Source: Xanthostigma xanthostigma (Eukaryota > Arthropoda > Insecta > Raphidioptera > Raphidiidae). Taken from it: DNA of 64,000 nt. Positions 41,841-52,085 of the stretch are shown here, in pieces. The DNA lies in the NCBI GenBank assembly GCA_963575645.1, contig OY754464.1, positions 76,296,948 to 76,360,947 of the forward strand, read 5' to 3'. The translations under genes were made by a program, and so were the position numbers. Position 1 is the stretch's first letter, and every line of letters begins with the position of its first letter. The notes beneath the pieces are model-generated. The model had not been told where the DNA came from. It saw only the letters and a list, made by a program, of their open reading frames with translations, and did not search any database.

Positions 41841-42876
41841 GATTTTTTGTAAAGAATTCATTTTCCTACAAAATTGTTGAGTTCAATTTTTTTTATAACT
41901 TGAAAGGGTTGCCGAGGAACAAAAATTGTGGGACCCTCACCATCGTGTTTAGCGACCTTGAAAACAGATGAGGATCTCTAGATTGGCGCTCTGACAAAAA
42001 CAAAAAAACAAAATCTCCAAAAAATCCCGACTTCTGACCTCGTCTAGAACTAAAAATATGATTACGTAAGCTTGAATTTAGAAACACACTGTATATAAAG
42101 CACACAGACACGATGAATGAAAAGAAAGGGAATGAGAAACGAAGCAGAGAATTTGCTTCGGGCAAAATAGAGACCGTTCTTTCTCAGTTACACTTGTGAT
42201 TAAGTTCGCTTTAGGTAAAACTGAATGGATACAACGGCGTACAAGGAGGATAGAAATCAAACAGAATCAGAATACCTACTCTCTTTAAGTCATTTAGATC
42301 GAAAGAAGAAACATTTGTATAAAAGCTTCTCTAACAGGGAGGACAGAAGGCAGATAAAAGGCATACTTCAGCTGCGATTGTATTTCATATGTGTATAGGG
42401 AATGCCAACGGTTTATAGGACTGAATTAAAGAAATACAATCAGAAACAGAAACGCAAAAATGTAGAATAAAGGCGATTGCTAATCTTTTTTATACCCACG
42501 ACGGAACGGAGCAGGTATATGCGTTTAGCCTGAGAGATTGTTTGTTTGTGCACTCGAATGTTATTCATCTGGAAAACGGTTTGATCAATTCAGATGCGGT
42601 TTTCTGTAAAGGGTTTGTAATTCATCTGAGATGGTTCTTAGATAGATATTGCGATGGTTACGCCCCAGGGGGCGCTGCACTGCACAAAAAATTAATAGTA
42701 AAAATGAATTGTACAGCAACGTATGCTGGGTTGCGTACACAATAGGTATTTAATCGGCTTTCTCTGTAACAGTGTCAATTTCTGTACATAATACATACTA
42801 TACCATAATAGCTACACTGTGTACGCTAGTTCATACCATCTGAACTCACTTATACAAAATCTCTAAAAAGTTTAAA
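41841..42876. other. Unassigned sequence
   Basis: 42060-42370 shares words with 44110-44240 (GAATGGAAAGAAGGAGGACAG-like; CTTCGGGCA(A/G)A; CTTTCTCAG). A motif TACCCACGACGGAACGGAGC at 42493 looks like a generic repeat end. No gene. Confidence 0.4.
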
Positions 42877-43231
42877 ATAAAACAAAATTAAAATTTTTGA
42901 AAAAACCCACGACGAATGTAAATGTTATACATAATAAAAAAGAATTAAATAAAATTCTAAAATCCCTCGACTTAACGCAGGTAAGTAACTAAAGAAAATC
43001 CGTCGGGGGCTGCCATTCGCTGTCCTGAATTAAGAATAGAAGAATCTAGTATGCAATATTGCAATATTTTAGTTCAGTTCATAGCAGCCAATGGCAGCTC
43101 CCGACGGATTTTCTTTGGTTACTTACCTGCGTTAAGTCGAGGGATTTTAGAATTTTATTTAATTCTTTTTTATTATGTATAACATTTACATTCGTCGTGG
43201 GTTTTTTCAAAATTTTTAATTTTGTTTTATA
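42877..43231. mobile_element. Foldback MITE, about 355 bp
   Basis: Arms of ~145 bp pair nearly perfectly: GAAAAAACCCACGACGAATG with CATTCGTCGTGGGTTTTTTC, and CTCGACTTAACGCAGGTAAG with its complement. The loop (43020-43085) holds ATTGCAATATT. A short spacing of closely matched arms suggests a recent origin. No coding capacity. Confidence 0.88.
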
Positions 43232-43422
43232 ATAAAGGTAAAGAGCTCACATTGCTTCAAAATATTGAGACACAAAAACCCATTAAAAATAACAAGAACG
43301 TAACAAATGGTCAGGTAGATTTCAATTTATCACCCCTCCTACAATTAATTTACGCAGGTAATTTTTCTGTTACCCTTTATAAACAGTTGCATATTCAAAA
43401 AATTCGGTATATGTCTGTACTC

Positions 43423-43455
43423 CTGAAGATTGACTGATTGTCCGAAACGATCGTC
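43423..43455 (+). ncRNA. Hammerhead-ribozyme-like core (family c, copy 1)
   Basis: CTGAAGA, then TT GAC tgatt GTC C (stem II), GAAA, CG at CG (2-bp stem III), TC. All fixed core positions of a minimal type I hammerhead are present. A degraded copy is at 49809-49841. Stem I is not convincing here. Confidence 0.35.
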
Positions 43456-43505
43456 TATAAAGAGAAAATATTTTATAGTTTTCAAGTGTTTTTTTTATTA
43501 TTTGA

Positions 43506-44100
43506 CTAACGGTCCCGCCCGGTTTCACCCGGGTGCAAAAGAATGAATGGGGAAGGAAGGGACATGAGTACACACAGTCATCTTTGTTTACCGAGATGAA
43601 TGTTGTGTCCAAATTTCATGATGATCGGAGTTACCGTTCAAAAGTTTTTGTCGATAAAGAGCAGTATTTAAACTTTTTTTAACTAATAATTTTCTTTAAA
43701 TGAATTAAATAAAATTAAAATAAATTTAAATGTAAGCCTTAGAAGAAAGCAATGTAAAAAATAAAAAAAATAAATGAAAATATATTCACCCAGCGTGGGG
43801 CTCGAACCCACGACCCTAATATTGACAGTCGCATGCGCTACCGATTGATCTACCTGACGTTGTGTTCTTTCATCACTAATATGAGTATATCTAGTTAGTG
43901 CATTTCACATGAATAGAAGCTTATTTTTGAGATACTTTTTGCAACATTTTTCATTAAAGCTCCGCTCCTAATGGTCGTAGCGTAATATTATATAGCCTAT
44001 AGCCTTCCTCGGTAAATGGGCTATCCCAGAACCAGTAGTTCCTGAGATTAGCGCGTTCAAACAAACAAACAAACTCTTCAGCTTTATATATTAGTATAGA
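43506..44100 (-). mobile_element. Non-autonomous Helitron H2
   Basis: On the minus strand it starts TCTATACTAATATATAAAGC and ends CACCCGGGTGAAACCGGGCG GGACCGTTAG before T. The terminal CTAG has mutated to TTAG. It is 595 bp with no coding capacity and carries the tRNA-like module at 43787-43860. Blocks TTGAACGCGCTAATCTCAGG and TTTACCGAGGAAGGCTATAG are shared with the other copies. Confidence 0.92.
43787..43860 (-). repeat. tRNA-Lys-derived module in Helitron H2
   Basis: Minus strand: GATCAATCGGTAGCGCATGC, GACTGTCAATATTAGGGTCG, GGGTTCGAGCCCCACGCTGG. The anticodon loop CTGTCAA reads GTC (Asp) where tRNA-Lys has CTCTTAA. The acceptor stem is not paired. Confidence 0.85.
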
Positions 44101-44553
44101 TAGATAAATGAAGTGACTGACACCCTGTAGAAACGCAGAACAGACACAACGAGGCCCGGAATGGAAAGAAGGAGGACAGAGATGAGCAAGAGGAACGTGC
44201 CTCGGGCAGAACAGAGGACGCCCTTTCTCAGCTCCGCTCATTTCAGATGTATATATATATCTTGATGATTTGTATAAGTTTGTGGTTTATATGAACAGTT
44301 TTATTATACAGTTGATATTGGTTTGTGGAAATGAATTTCTGCGCCTGTGTGAAAATCGCGTTGTGTACGTCGTTTTCACTTTGTAAGCATATAATCAATT
44401 TTCGTTCGACTGGTGTGAGTATATATGGGGACGGATCTGCTTGCGTACTTTCTTCTATATGTTCGGGATCTAGTTGGGTTTCCGGTACCCTAGCAGACTC
44501 TACCATAGATGTATACACTAATAGATAGCGCGGGATGCCTATCCTTGTAGTAG
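44101..44553. other. Unassigned sequence
   Basis: 44110-44240 resembles 42060-42370. A minus-strand open frame of 123 codons (44243-44614) runs into the foldback arm and is not recognisable. Confidence 0.4.
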
Positions 44554-45284
44554 AAGGTCCGAAAGTAAATCGACCTTCACCGAGCTGATAATAGAATGAA
44601 ACATATTTTATCATGAATTTAGTATATTAGAAAATATATTAAAAATGGGTTTGCTAAAATAATCCTGGACAGACAATTTTTAATTATTTAAAAGAAATGA
44701 TTTTTTATTAAATATTGCAACATCAAGATAATAAGAAAATTTTGTCCTGACTTGAAGTATAAAACGTATAGAATGTGCAGCCGCTGGGTTGTCTATTATT
44801 TACCTGGACGAACTACTGGGTTGTCAGGTATAAACAGGTATGTCGATGCAAGTTACTTTCACTTGATTGGATAATAGAAAACATTTTATATCATCATAAG
44901 CGCTGTTTTATTGCGAACACGTTGATATAGGGTTGTCTGCGAAAAATTCTGTCCTATTAGGGGTTTGCGAATTTTAAAGATTTTAATTTTGTCTTGCATC
45001 GACATACCTGTTTATACCTGACAACCCAGTAGATCGCACAGGTAAATAATAGACAACCCAACATTCTATACGTTTTATACTTCAAGTCAGGACAAAATTT
45101 TCTTATTATCTTGATGTTGCAATATTTAATAAAAAATCTTTTTTTTTTAAATAATTAAAAATAGTCTGTCCAGGATTATTTTAGCAAACCCATTTTTAAT
45201 ATATTTTCTAATATACTAAATTCATGATAAAATATGTTTCATTCTATTATCAGCTCGGTGAATGTCGATTTAGGTTCGGATCTT
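44554..45284. mobile_element. Large foldback element, about 730 bp
   Basis: Arms of ~290 bp pair with few mismatches: TTCACCGAGCTGATAATAGA with its complement, AACCCATTTTTAATATATTT with AAATATATTAAAAATGGGTT, ATGTTGCAATATTTAATAAA with its complement, and GTATAAACAGGTATGTCGAT. The 125-bp centre (44875-44995) is single-copy. No coding capacity, no obvious target duplication. Confidence 0.88.
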
Positions 45285-45312
45285 AGACTATTGAGCATTG
45301 TGCGGAATGGTA

Positions 45313-46040
45313 CCAATTAGAAGCCATTTTTAATGTGGGAAATGCCGTAAAAAGCGCGCGAGATTCAAAAAGATCAAATATTCTATATTATAATGTTATT
45401 TAACAGTGATATTTCGCTCCAAAACGTATTTTTATATTGAAACGTTTCAAAAATTACAAAACTGAACATAAATATCATGAATAAGCTTAGAACATTGACA
45501 ATTTGACATCAAGGTTGACATGCATCGTATGTCATGACGTCACATAAGCCGGCCAACATGGCCGATTGTTTAAACTGTCTAGTTTTGAATGTGAAATTTA
45601 ACATTGATAATATTACATTTTTAAATGATTATCAATTTTTTCCGTATTATAGTGGAATAAATAATCTACTAAAAATATTAAGAAAACACATGCATAATGA
45701 TCTAGTGGTAAATCGTGAAAAATTCGTTCCTTTTACTGTAGATTTTGTTATACGCAGTGTTTTGGTTTTGAACTGAATTTTGTACACAACAAATAATTTT
45801 AAAATTTTAATTTTCATGAAAATAAAGTTGAAGCTACATAAAGTAGTATTAACGCATTTTTGAAAAAACGCCAGATACTTATGTTCAGTTTTGTAATTTT
45901 TGAAACTTTTCAGTATAAAAATACGTTTTGGAGCGAAATATCACTGTTTACTGTAAGTTTGTTAATAAAATCATATTATAGAATACTTAATATTTTTGAA
46001 TCTCGCGCGCTTTTCCACATTCAAAATGGCTTCTAGTAGG
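45313..46040. mobile_element. Foldback element with single-copy cargo
   Basis: Arms of ~165 bp (45313-45478; 45873-46040) share GCGCGCGAGATTCAAAAA, GAGCGAAATATCACTGTT and TTGTAATTTTTGAAAC. The ~390-bp centre is not repeated elsewhere in the window and contains an 80-codon frame followed by an AATAAA signal. Confidence 0.82.
45534..45776 (+). CDS. Hypothetical 80-residue ORF inside a foldback
   Basis: The frame starts MTSHKPANMADCLNCLVLN and ends FVIRSVLVLN. It is flanked by inverted arms. A second ATG (MADCLNC, at 45558) has the better context, GGCCAACATGGCC. A possible poly-A signal, GAAAATAAAG, lies ~45 bp after the stop. I recognise no domain, signal peptide or transmembrane segment; it is moderately hydrophobic with a basic stretch (LLKILRKHMHND). 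It could be a captured gene fragment, a degraded transposase piece or chance. Confidence 0.2.
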   Translation: MTSHKPANMADCLNCLVLNVKFNIDNITFLNDYQFFPYYSGINNLLKILRKHMHNDLVVNREKFVPFTVDFVIRSVLVLN

Positions 46041-46084
46041 AACAGGAGGCGCTAGTGTATCTGCAATCTATTAAATATATATAT

Positions 46085-46125
46085 CTATGGACTCCACTTC
46101 TATATTTATATATATATATATATGT
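46085..46125. repeat. TA microsatellite
   Basis: ATATATATATATAT tracts near 46075 and 46109-46124. Confidence 0.85.
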
Positions 46126-46471
46126 TTGGTTGTGTGTTTTATCCTTTAGCAGGGGTCGGTCGTCAACCTAAGGCTTAAAGCTGGGAATTGGTAATTGTGA
46201 GACTGTTTATGTACTACCAAAAGCTCTACTTTGATTCCGCATCGTTTTTATGTTTGCACTGAAATGAACATTAATAATTGATTTCAACTCTTGTCTATGC
46301 TTATTTGTTAATTTTAGAAATATGTTGAAAAAGTGAAACCTACACACGTCTTATATTGCGAGATCCAGTATTAGAAATATATACCCTCATCTGTCATTTG
46401 ATGATGACAAATATTATATGTTAGATAATATACAGTAAACGCGTAATAGTCAGAGTGCCCGTCGGCAAAAA
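46126..46471. other. Unassigned sequence with a repeat fragment
   Basis: 46365-46435 (CATCTGTCATTTGATGATGA, TTAGATAATATA) matches the pair at 25.3 and 26.3 kb. The rest is unassigned. Confidence 0.5.
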
Positions 46472-47008
46472 TTTTATTGATACATACTCTCCCCAAACTT
46501 TGCATATGGTTTCATTAGGCCTAGTCTGACACCTATTTCCTCTATGACTTTTCTTGATTTTGGGGCGTTTTCTCTCTAAACTTTCCGAAAGTTGTCGTTT
46601 TGACGACACGTAAAAATTTATAGATACTGTTTGATTTTTTAATTGGATAGCTTAAAAACTTCAACCAGAACGCTAAATTAATGTTCTCTGACAAATAACA
46701 TGAACCATTTAAAATGTTTGACACCTCGAATATGGTCGACATATTCTAGGTGTCAGACATTTAAAATGAATCATATTATTTGTCAGAGAACATTATTTTA
46801 GCGTTTTGGTTGAAGTTTTTAAGCTATCCAATTAAAAAATCAAACAGTACCTATCTATAAATTTTTACGTGTCGTCAAAACGACATCTTTCGGAAAGTTT
46901 AGAGAGAAAACGCCCCAAAATCAAGAAAAGTCATAGAGGAAATAGCTGTCAGACTAGGCCTAATGAAACCATATGCAAAGTTTGGGGAGAGTATGTATCA
47001 ATAAAATC
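46472..47008. mobile_element. Foldback element, about 540 bp, arms of ~260 bp
   Basis: The arms (46472-46732; 46746-47008) match closely: TTGATACATACTCTCCCCAA, GTCGTTTTGACGACACGTAA, TTTAATTGGATAGCTTAAAA and AATGTTCTCTGACAAATAA all recur as complements. The centre is only ~13 bp around GTCGAC. Each arm encodes the same short peptide frame (LSESLERKRPKIKKSHRGN), which follows from the inverted duplication. Confidence 0.88.
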
Positions 47009-47019
47009 GAGATATTATT

Positions 47020-47067
47020 GCAGAGTTATGCCTATCGCATCCGGGCGAAACCGGGACTAGTCGCTAA
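47020..47067 (+). mobile_element. Helitron 3' end, second subfamily
   Basis: GCAGAGTTATGCCTATCGCA followed by CCGGGCGAAACCGG hairpin and CGCTAA before T. It matches the end at 17455-17510. It directly adjoins the preceding foldback, which may therefore be cargo within a Helitron whose 5' end I cannot find. Confidence 0.65.
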
Positions 47068-47540
47068 TAATATAATAAATAATGCGATCAAATTCACAGA
47101 AAGAGATTACAAATGAGAGGAATAAGATTTGAAACAAAGGGTTCATGGAGTTTGTGAGCTTCCATGTAAATTACAACGTGACAGAAACCGGTCCCAGCAT
47201 CCTGTGGCAGCCATTTTCTACTATTGAATAGTAAATTATGCCGTTTGTGTGATTCAAACCGCAGATGTAGACTGAATCCGCGTGTTTCACCGAAAAAGGT
47301 AATATTTTCCATAACCTAACGTATATTTCTTTAGTATTTCTGTTTGTGTTATTTTTATACTGAATATGAATATATTACTGCTAAGTGTAGGTTCTACCAG
47401 AAAATCTACCTTTACGGCACCAGTTTCCGTTTTGTATTGGGTTTGAATAATAAATAAGCCAATATAAGGTGATCCCTATTTGTTTGTTTCTATTTTACAA
47501 GCTTTTATTTAGTTTCTGTTTCACCTGTCCCGTTGTCTGT
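47068..47540. other. Unassigned sequence
   Basis: No element ends recognised. Confidence 0.4.
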
Positions 47541-47780
47541 CTGTCTGAAATCAAATCTTGCAAGTTAAATTTGACCCACTTCCCGTTATCCGACTGAGCT
47601 GAAATTTTGCATACGTATGTAGTTCCGATGACAATACAATATTATAATAACTTACTGACCGTTCCGGCTTTCGCCCGGCTGCAAATCGCACATTTAACTG
47701 ATTCCCGTTATCCGATGGAGTTGAAATTTTGCATACGTATGTAGTTTTGATGACAATACAATATTATAATAACTAACTGA
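47541..47780. repeat. Dispersed repeat with two ~122-bp units (second copy)
   Basis: GAAATTTTGCATACGTATGT occurs at 47601 and 47723, the same arrangement as 19985-20290. Confidence 0.75.
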
Positions 47781-48137
47781 TTTAATAAAGCACGCTAAAA
47801 ACTTTAAAATAAATAAACGAACATTTTTTTTAACATTTTTTTGGTAGTTGTTAATAAAAATGAACTAAAAAGTTAAAAATAATTTTATTTGGATTAGAAA
47901 TAAATCGTTCTATATTAAATTTTCAAATAAAAGCGTGTTACATTTTAATAGCACGGAAGAAAAAAAGACGGTGTAACCGTGTAACAAGCTTTTATTAAAA
48001 ACAAGCGTCAAATGTAGCCTTAAAAAAAATTGAAATACAAATTAACATAAAGTAATTTTAAAACAAATCTGGTTACTGGTGATATGAAAAGTTATCCTAC
48101 TTTTACAACATGCAAGCCTTGGGCACCTATATATAAT
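47781..48137. other. Unassigned AT-rich sequence
   Basis: Nothing recognised. Confidence 0.4.
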
Positions 48138-48141
48138 ATAC

Positions 48142-48670
48142 TGTTATACTCGTTCCCCCCTAGCTGAGACGATAATGTGTTCTATCGAATGTTATCGCAC
48201 AACAACAATGACTGCAGATATAAGAAAGGATCAGAACATTCGAGAGATCGCTCGAAGGTATACCCAGCACATATAAATACGGGGTGTTTCATCTAGTTAA
48301 CAGTCATACAAATAGTTGTGACATAAATTATTCAGTCAGTACCGTAAACAGTACTAAAGTAACTGCTGTGATAAAAAGATAAATGAACTATGTAAATAAC
48401 TAGTACTGCGGAGTGCGGTATAATGGACCTATGATTTCAATTATATAAAGCTGGTTTAACATAAATAAGTTCTTGTATATAGTTAATAAATAAGTGTGCT
48501 AAATAAATTGTGGCGTGTTCCTGTGTACATAAATAGTGACTTGTATTCTTTATAACTCATTCGTTTATTTTAGTAGTTAGAATTTATTGATTTGTTTCTG
48601 TTAGGTTAGAGAGAAGTACTACTACTGTAAATAAACATTTTCCACCACGAACAAGAATAGTTTTGTTACA
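48142..48670 (-). mobile_element. Solo LTR (copy 4)
   Basis: On the minus strand it begins TGTAACAAAACTATTCTTGT and ends with GGGGGAACGAGTATAACA. ATAC flanks both sides (48138-48141; 48671-48674), a perfect 4-bp target duplication. It is 529 bp, and no internal region is attached. The centre includes ATATAAATACGGGGTGTTTC, which looks like a TATA box (minus-strand orientation needs checking) with a downstream start. Confidence 0.92.
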
Positions 48671-48674
48671 ATAC

Positions 48675-49153
48675 TATTAAAAAGAAAATAAAATAGTGAA
48701 TTCTTTAAACACACAAAACTTTCTAATTGTACGGGAATATGTTGATTTACAAGTCGAAATTGAAAAACAGATATTCTACAACTTTTGCAGAGTTCTTGAG
48801 AGTTAAGCTTCTAGTATATAACGGCTTCACGTTTCAATCGATGTGTATTTCTATTAAAAAATCGGAACTTTAGACGTGCGTGTCCCTCTAGTCTAGATAC
48901 AAAGTATATTTTAACCTCAAAACTTTTCTCTCGTTTTTTTTATCTGGAGAAAACTTAACCGAGTGTGTTTTAAGGGCTGAAAAAATGCTGTATAAGACTT
49001 TTTTTCATTGGGGTAATGGTAAGGTTTAAATATTAAAAAAAAATCTATCATGTCAGATTTTATTATAAAAAACATTATGTAGTATAATAGTCACTTCAAT
49101 TTTATTGTCTGTGATTAACCCAGGTCATTTTCGGTTACCCTTTTTATAAGCAG
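48675..49153. other. Unassigned sequence
   Basis: No recognised element. Confidence 0.4.
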
Positions 49154-49775
49154 CTAGCGGTCCCGTCCGGTTTCACCCGGGTGTAAAAGAACGAATGGGG
49201 AAGGGAGGAACATGAGTACACACATTTATCTTAGTTTACCGAGATTAATATTGTGTCCAAATTTTATGATGATCGGAGTTACCGTTAATGCGTTTTTGTC
49301 GACAAAAAGCAGTATTTATACTTTTTTAAACTAATATATTTTGTTTTAATTAATTAAATAAAATTAAAATAAATTTAAATGTAAGCCTTAAAAGAAAGCA
49401 ATGTAGAAAATAAAAATAAAAATATATTCGCCCAACGTGGGGCTCGAACCCACGACCCTGATATTGACAGTCCCATGCTCTACCGATTGAGCCATTCTGG
49501 GTTGTGTACTTAAAAAGCTAATATGAGTATATTTATTCAGTGCATTTCACCTGAATAGAAGCTTATTTTTGAAATACATTTTGCAACATTTTTCATTAAT
49601 GCTCCGCTCCTAATGGTCGTAGCGTGATATTATATAGCCTATAGCCTTCCTCGATAAATGGGCTATCCAACAAAAATTTTTTTTTCAATTTGAACCAGTA
49701 GTTCATGAGATTAGCTCGTTCAAACAAACAAACAAATAAACAAACAAACTCTTCAGCTTTATGTATTAGTATAGA
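49154..49775 (-). mobile_element. Non-autonomous Helitron H3
   Basis: Minus strand: TCTATACTAATACATAAAGC ... CACCCGGGTGAAACCGGACG GGACCGCTAG. It is 622 bp and carries the tRNA-like module at 49429-49502. The GTTTGTTTG tract at the 5' end is longer than in H1. No coding capacity. Confidence 0.93.
49429..49502 (-). repeat. tRNA-Lys-derived module in Helitron H3
   Basis: Minus strand: AATGGCTCAATCGGTAGAGC, ATGGGACTGTCAATATCAGG, GTCGTGGGTTCGAGCCCCAC, GTTGGGCG. The body matches tRNA-Lys; the loop is CTGTCAA (GTC). A box TGGCTCAATCGG and B box GGTTCGAGCCC are intact. The 5' acceptor strand has an extra base and pairs poorly. It is identical to the H4 module over the tRNA region. Confidence 0.9.
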
Positions 49776-49808
49776 TTATATATTAAAAAAAAAAAATAGT
49801 CTGTACTC

Positions 49809-49841
49809 TTGAAGATGCGCTGATTGTCCAAAACGATCGTC
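49809..49841 (+). ncRNA. Degraded hammerhead-like core (family c, copy 2)
   Basis: TTGAAGA ... AAAACGATCGTC, with two core substitutions against 43423-43455 (C to T in CTGAAGA and G to A in GAAA). Here the flanks CTC and GAG could pair as stem I. It is predicted inactive. Confidence 0.35.
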
Positions 49842-49875
49842 GAGAGAGATAGTATATTACACCATACTGACCGAA

Positions 49876-49960
49876 AGTTTGATATTCTTGCACTGCGCAC
49901 CATGATGCTCAAGGTGAAGCCGAGGGCATCATGGTGCGCAGTGTAAGGATATCGAACTAT
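49876..49960. repeat. Short foldback beside a MITE
   Basis: GTTTGATATTCTTGCACTGC GCACCATGATGC faces GCATCATGGTGCGCAGTGTA AGGATATCGAACT. The inner sequence CACCATG.. also precedes the related MITE at 56618, so the MITE and these flanks belong to one larger element. Confidence 0.75.
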
Positions 49961-49965
49961 TTTTC

Positions 49966-50280
49966 TTCATACCTCGGTCGTAAGTACGCCTATTAAACAC
50001 ATTAATTAATTAATTACTTAAAAAGCACAGATAAATTCCAAGCAAGCAGTTTTGAGGTTATACGTAAAAACACGAATGACAGCTGTTCACGACTAAAATG
50101 TAATAGGGTTGTTATGGAAACGACATCTAAACAACAGTTGATAGGTGATTTTTTCTTTATTGCCGCCCGAACGTACGTACTTCCCGCATCAGTGCGTGTA
50201 ATCCTACCAATGCGTAAATGTTAGACTTTCTGCCTTATACAATTGATGCCGAAAGTATATACTTTTGATCGAGGTATGAA
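49966..50280 (+). mobile_element. MITE with TIR TTCATACCTCGRTCG (copy 2)
   Basis: Ends TTCATACCTCGGTCGTAAGT and GATCGAGGTATGAA. It has the same interior as 24572-24857, with an added GAACGTACGTACTTCCCGCA segment also present at 56830. No coding capacity. Confidence 0.87.
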
Positions 50281-50627
50281 GAAAACGTTATTTTTTAACA
50301 ATATCCCATCCATAGTGCAATTCCTTATATTTAATATAAACTCAGTGACAGCGGTAAGCTTCGGTGGTCTCGGTCATCCTGGCGCCCAATTGTTAAAAAC
50401 TATTGATTGTCGCTGTATGGTCACTTCACTATCGGAATTGTGTTGTTAACTTTTTTTTATATAACAAAATACTTTCTCGTTTTTATTGTGATTTGTTGAA
50501 CTTTATTTTTAACGTGACACTTCGAACTTATCTCTATTTAGAAATCAACTTATTCGCTGGGTGCGTGACGGCAGCACTGCCTGCCGTCCACAATTTTTCT
50601 TGCTCTTATAACATTGTGTCAATTAAT
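50281..50627. other. Unassigned sequence
   Basis: A 79-codon open frame (50403-50642) has no recognised product and runs into the next repeat. Confidence 0.4.
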
Positions 50628-51150
50628 GATGTGTCCTCATGAGTCTTTAGTGGGAGCTGGCTCCGTGCGCTCCGTTCACTAAAAAGAGTCGTTCAAAGGA
50701 GCGACACTAGACAGTCCGCACTACACAAGAGTGCAGACTGCAGAAATGTAAACTGTTATCATGCATGCTCAGGAGTCATGTAGCATTGCACAATGCACAG
50801 CACAATACACACAATAAGCTCTGTGCTCATTTTAATATGATTCTGATATTATATTATTCGCATTTCGGATAAACTATAAAGAATAATAAAAGCTTAACAA
50901 TAATAATTTTTATTATTACAATATTATATCTTTGTCAACGACGTCAATGTGAATGGTTTAAGTCACTGTAAACAGTGTGTCATTCAACATTATACGACTC
51001 CGTACGTGCAAAGTTCACTAGTGTCCCTGTGCTGTGTGCGCTCTGCAAATGTGCGAATGCAACAGTACAGAATAACTCAGCACAGAGCATCAGCAATGCC
51101 GCTCGGAGTGAGTCATTCACAAAAAAAGAGCTTCTCTCACTAGTGTGAGC
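50628..51150 (+). mobile_element. hAT-like non-autonomous element (probable)
   Basis: It begins TAATGATGTGTCCTCATGAG and ends with CTTCTCTCACTA. TAGTGATGTG-type ends are shared with the hAT at 15699. Subterminal GGAGC/GCTCC, GAGTC and CACTAGTG words are frequent. 50640-50742 recurs inverted at 58465-58610. The 8-bp duplication is imperfect (GTGTCAAT against GTGTGAGC), so the right boundary is uncertain. Confidence 0.55.
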
Positions 51151-52085
51151 ATTTTTCAAATAAGTATAACAAAACCTTTATTGAAATGTTTATACACAGT
51201 TAAAGAGATATAGTGTTTATGTTGTTGCATAATAAACATATTGAGTATAATTATATTATTTGGAAAAATGTTCAAAATATATTATTCGATGTTTACTTCT
51301 ATGAAGACAACTAGCGCCGCTAGCGGGCAATAGAGTCATGTCATCTGACGCCCACATGAAATCATGCTCTATAACCGTTGCATGACTCGTTGCTACATCC
51401 TACTTAGTGATTTTGAGAGAGAAATTCTATCAAATGTGGCCACTTGGTACTATAAAACAGTTTTTTTGTTTACTTCTGAATTAATAGCTTTCAGCAAATT
51501 ATAAGAGATGTCGCGACATGTAACAGAATTCGTTTAACATTGTAATTATCTACAAAATATTTAACAAATAACTATCCTATAAGTATAGTGTATGTTGGAC
51601 CAAGCAAGACACAATTTTACGAAATTTCATTAAAATTCAGAGATTAGCGCGGGCGAACATGGTGACAAGAGATTTTTATATCTGTATATATAGAAGATGT
51701 GCAGTTTATATAGGTACACATTTGTACGAAATCGAAATAGAAATTAGAACAAAGACAAAGTTGTACACCAATCTTTGAGAATTTTGTGCTATAAATCATT
51801 TTGGTTTAAATTGAACAGAGATAAGTTCGGAGCCAGTGTGGCGATATATGACGTGATATATGTAGTAGGCTCTGGCCACGTGACGGGCATTCTATAAAAG
51901 ATTTAATCTATATAAAGTACTGTCTTCGGCCTCGTTAACTATTGGCACTCGTCGATAAAAAGAGTGTCCACAACGCATTTTATAAAACCTCGTTAATTTT
52001 ATATAATTGTCTGTTCATATTTTAATTTTTCAGTACCTATGTTCTGTTTTCAGTAGGTTCTATGATGAACTTTTATGTATCCTCC
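51151..52085. other. Unassigned sequence
   Basis: 51299-51530 has fragments resembling the far end of the THAP-like repeat (GCTAGCGGGCAATAGAG; GATGTCGCGACATGTAAC). 51540-52085 is unassigned. Confidence 0.4.

Noticed and set aside
46421..47060. Two frames giving the same peptide (LSESLERKRPKIKKSHRGN) on opposite strands
   Set aside because: They lie on the two arms of a foldback, so identity reflects inverted duplication and not conservation of a protein.
43506..49775. One large Helitron spanning the two minus-strand ends
   Set aside because: Each of H2 and H3 has its own 5' TC end and 3' CTAG-type end about 600 bp apart, so they are two short elements.
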